From positions 434,001 to 498,000 of the forward strand of contig JAEURJ010000013.1 of assembly GCA_016789305.1 (NCBI GenBank): 64,000 nucleotides of DNA, given 5' to 3'. This document shows, piece after piece, positions 62,137 to 64,000 of this stretch (the first letter of the stretch is position 1; every line of letters begins with the position of its first letter). The DNA is from Anaerolineales bacterium (GTDB taxonomy: Bacteria; Chloroflexota; Anaerolineae; Anaerolineales; Villigracilaceae). Position numbers and translations under genes: made by a program. A model generated the notes under the pieces. The model made no database searches. It was not told the DNA's origin and saw only the letters and a list, made by a program, of their open reading frames with translations.

Positions 62137-62517
62137 ATGCCATATACCATTACCTATAATGAAGCAGGATATATCGTGCTGGCTGGTGCAGGTGATGCGA
62201 AGCTGAAGGACTTGAAAGAAGCGATCGTTTTTGGCTTACCATTGGTAAAGGAACATAATTGCTATCGTATCCTAAGCGATTTTCGCCAGTTAAAGCTCAA
62301 CCTTTCCATGATCGATATTTTTACGATCCCTTCCATTCAATCTGTACTTTCGAGGGAATTGAACATGCCCTTTTATCATTTTCGCCGCGCGGTTTTGGTG
62401 CCGGACCATGATTATGACAAATATAAGTTCTTTGAAAATGTGGCAGTCAACCGCTCTCACGTGGTGCGGGTTTTTATCGATGAGGAACGGGCGCTCGGGT
62501 GGCTGCTGCAAAAATAG
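62137..62517 (+). CDS. STAS-like small protein, copy 2
   Basis: 126 residues, aaggaa 12 bp before the ATG. Paralogue of the protein at 55519: conserved MPYT, YNEAGYI, NCY, DFR, IP, FFE-x-V-x-x-NR and VFID-x-E-x-A-x-x-WL, with the rest diverged. It follows the GGDEF-EAL gene by 70 bp on the same strand. Both copies lie within a 7-kb signalling segment. Confidence 0.65.
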   Translation: MPYTITYNEAGYIVLAGAGDAKLKDLKEAIVFGLPLVKEHNCYRILSDFRQLKLNLSMIDIFTIPSIQSVLSRELNMPFYHFRRAVLVPDHDYDKYKFFENVAVNRSHVVRVFIDEERALGWLLQK

Positions 62518-62529
62518 GCGGATGTGTCG

Positions 62530-63249
62530 TTAACACCCGGGGTCGCTTGGATGCGCGATGCAATCGAGTGAGACTGGCGTATCTTCCGAGCTTGCATTAT
62601 TTGGCGGGTTGTTGGTGTCTGAAATACAGCTTGAGCCGTCGAAGAGAAAATCATTCAACGTGGACCCATCCCCAATGACTGTAATTTGCGCAGGGAAGAG
62701 AAGAGGCATGGGCAAGTCGCAGGTAAAGAGGGAAGCATTGGATGGATTCACCCCGCAGGTCACAGCCTGACTGCCGATGGTTGTCTCCAGTGAATGGAAC
62801 TGTGTGACGTGAACCCCCTCTGCAATGCGCAGGCTAATCAACTGATTTTCTGGATCGCACATGGTGACCTCCTCTGTAAGCATGGGGTCGGCCTGTTTCA
62901 CCGGTTCGGATGTTTCAACAGAAGATGCGGGTGTGTTCGTGGCGGTGGGCGTGACGGCTTCCGCCTGGCAATACTTGGCTTGTAGTGACTCGGCGTCCCA
63001 GCCGAATTCCGATTGTTGCACATAGGTCCGCTCTGCGCCTGATGAACATTTCAGGAAGCAGCTGGTATATTGGTTCGTGACCTCGCCCTCTGGTACTGGC
63101 CCGGAGGTCAGGCAGTTCAGGCCGGAAGGCAGGCTGTATACGCTGGTGTCTGGTGGTGGCGGCATCATAGGGAACAGATATGTGGCATCGCACATGACAG
63201 TGACCATGGGGGCGATGAGCAGGAATAGGATTAGGTTTCTTTTTAGCAT
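62530..63249 (-). CDS. Secreted Cys-rich protein, unknown
   Basis: 239 residues from ATG 63249 (aaggaaa upstream); a longer frame to 63315 is not needed. Signal peptide about 1-20. It has an N-terminal Cys-containing region (LNCLTSG, SCFLKCSSG), a Thr/Pro-rich linker (PTATNTPASS), and a C-terminal region with further Cys pairs. Extracytoplasmic; no family recognised. Lies in a minus-strand run with two further envelope-type genes. Confidence 0.65.
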   Translation of the reverse strand: MLKRNLILFLLIAPMVTVMCDATYLFPMMPPPPDTSVYSLPSGLNCLTSGPVPEGEVTNQYTSCFLKCSSGAERTYVQQSEFGWDAESLQAKYCQAEAVTPTATNTPASSVETSEPVKQADPMLTEEVTMCDPENQLISLRIAEGVHVTQFHSLETTIGSQAVTCGVNPSNASLFTCDLPMPLLFPAQITVIGDGSTLNDFLFDGSSCISDTNNPPNNASSEDTPVSLDCIAHPSDPGC

Positions 63250-63360
63250 GGCGAAGGTTTCCTTCACTGATGATGGGCTGTGATACCTGGGTTCCTTCTC
63301 TTGGTTGCGCGTCAAACATGGATCGTGTCTTTACTGGCCCCAATGGGGGAATAGATCTCT

Positions 63361-63498
63361 TTACTCCATTACCCAACTGACAAGCGAATACAGGCCGGCC
63401 AGGAATGTGCCGATCATTCCGATGATTTCGAGTACGGTGATCAAAGAGTCCAGCCAGGCTGGGGTATGGGAGCGTTCTTTTTTATATTTTGGTTTCAT
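63361..63498 (-). CDS. 45-residue single-span membrane protein
   Basis: ATG 63498 to TAA 63361. Basic N-terminus (MKPKYKKERSHTPAWLD) followed by one hydrophobic helix (VLEIIGMIGTFLAGLYSLV) and SWVME. The start is 9 bp after the stop of the upstream gene, so translation is probably coupled. Function unknown; size and layout resemble small membrane regulators. Confidence 0.55.
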   Translation of the reverse strand: MKPKYKKERSHTPAWLDSLITVLEIIGMIGTFLAGLYSLVSWVME

Positions 63499-63507
63499 AC
63501 AAGCAGG

Positions 63508-64000
63508 TTACGGAGTTGGCGGTGGGAATAGGCACACAGTCCCGCAGCCGCCGGGGCAACCGGCTTCGAGACCACAGGCAAGGACTCCGTTGGAACAGGC
63601 GGGCGGTGTGCACATGATGATCGGTGATGGGGACGTGCCCGGTGTCGAAGTTAACGTGGGGCTGGGTGGCGGTGTGCTGATGGTGGGGAACAAACCGAGA
63701 TCGATATGAACATCGGGTTGCGTGAGGTGGGACTCTTCGAAGTGCAGGGTTTCATAGCCTGTCGCTTCCACGATCAATCGGATCCGATCCGTATCGTGAA
63801 GAAAGATGGGGACGAAGACATACATTCCGTTCTCATCCGTGGTGGTGACTCCCTGGCAGCGATATTGCGATGAATACGAAGAGTGCTCACAGCGGACCGT
63901 GGCTCCTTTGATCGGCAGGAACGTGAGTCCGTCGATGATCTTCCCGTTCACGGAACCCCAGCCTAGGTCTCCCACTGCAGGGACGATGGTGGCTCCGGGA
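63508..64000 (-). CDS. Carboxypeptidase-regulatory-like domain protein, 5' end outside the window
   Basis: The frame is open to the right edge, so the start lies beyond 64000. Visible: VNGKIIDGLTFLPIKGATV and TTDENGMYVF, the prealbumin-like CarboxypepD_reg fold, then a Pro/Thr/Ser-rich stretch and a C-terminal Cys-rich piece (CSNGVLACGLEAGCPGGCG). An extracellular surface or adhesion-type protein is likely. It heads the small minus-strand run that includes the 45-residue membrane protein. Confidence 0.72.
   Translation of the reverse strand, partial: PGATIVPAVGDLGWGSVNGKIIDGLTFLPIKGATVRCEHSSYSSQYRCQGVTTTDENGMYVFVPIFLHDTDRIRLIVEATGYETLHFEESHLTQPDVHIDLGLFPTISTPPPSPTLTSTPGTSPSPIIMCTPPACSNGVLACGLEAGCPGGCGTVCLFPPPTP

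Noticed and set aside
1..64000. CRISPR arrays, tRNA or rRNA genes, complete insertion sequences with terminal repeats
   Set aside because: No regularly spaced repeats, cloverleaf-type sequences or rRNA-like stretches were recognised on reading both strands; a dedicated scan could still find a tRNA.

Overview
The window looks like chromosomal DNA of an uncultured or environmental Chloroflexota, most likely class Anaerolineae. This is inferred from gene content, not from a marker gene: a secretin-less tad pilus locus, a fused transaldolase/glucose-6-phosphate isomerase, FSPDGK-type WD40 proteins, Thr/Pro-rich secreted proteins and REP-like palindromes with a Y1 transposase. No rRNA, tRNA or CRISPR array was seen.

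Layout. 0-8 kb: a WD40 protein cut by the left edge, a VWA/MoxR pair, and a tightly overlapping minus-strand operon (glycosyltransferase, aspartase, GNAT, arylamine N-acetyltransferase). 8-10.8 kb: a small zinc-binding protein, an alpha/beta hydrolase, a radical SAM enzyme, a deoxyribosyltransferase-like protein and a flavin-binding oxidase. 10.8-14.3 kb: an accessory island with two decayed gene fragments, a promoter/terminator unit without a gene, a DUF1905 gene, and two minus-strand genes (an AadA-like nucleotidyltransferase and an AT-rich protein with a HEPN-type RNLFVH motif). The borders of these two genes look like integron cassette borders. 14.3-20.2 kb: a DMT transporter, a GNAT and three membrane glycosyltransferase-like proteins. 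20.2-27.9 kb: a LuxR/DegS-type two-component pair, then cpaB-cpaE-tadA-tadB-tadC. 28-31.5 kb: comF, hpf, lgt, tlpA and a DUF429 gene. 31.5-38 kb: a pentose-phosphate operon (tkt, rpiB, tal-pgi), interrupted before phhB by a REP-associated transposase. 38-41.7 kb: lipoprotein, membrane protein, F420/FMN oxidoreductase and alpha-galactosidase.

42-54.6 kb is one functional block for amine catabolism and polyamine uptake: an Lrp regulator, three class-III aminotransferases, a CoA-acylating semialdehyde dehydrogenase, potABCD, a second Lrp regulator, a 39-codon ORF and a saccharopine dehydrogenase-like enzyme. The likely route is import of putrescine/spermidine, transamination, and oxidation of C3/C4 semialdehydes to acyl-CoA.

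54.6-64 kb is rich in signalling and envelope genes: an SH3/amidase-like protein, two paralogous STAS-like small proteins, a cNMP-binding histidine kinase, a LysM protein, an ATP-binding regulator, a membrane GGDEF-EAL protein, and secreted proteins running off the right edge.

The most noteworthy candidates are the integrase-less two-gene cassette array carrying a HEPN/nucleotidyltransferase pair (11.8-14.15 kb), the transposase that carries a REP-like palindrome inside its own coding sequence (37.0-37.7 kb), and the polyamine locus.
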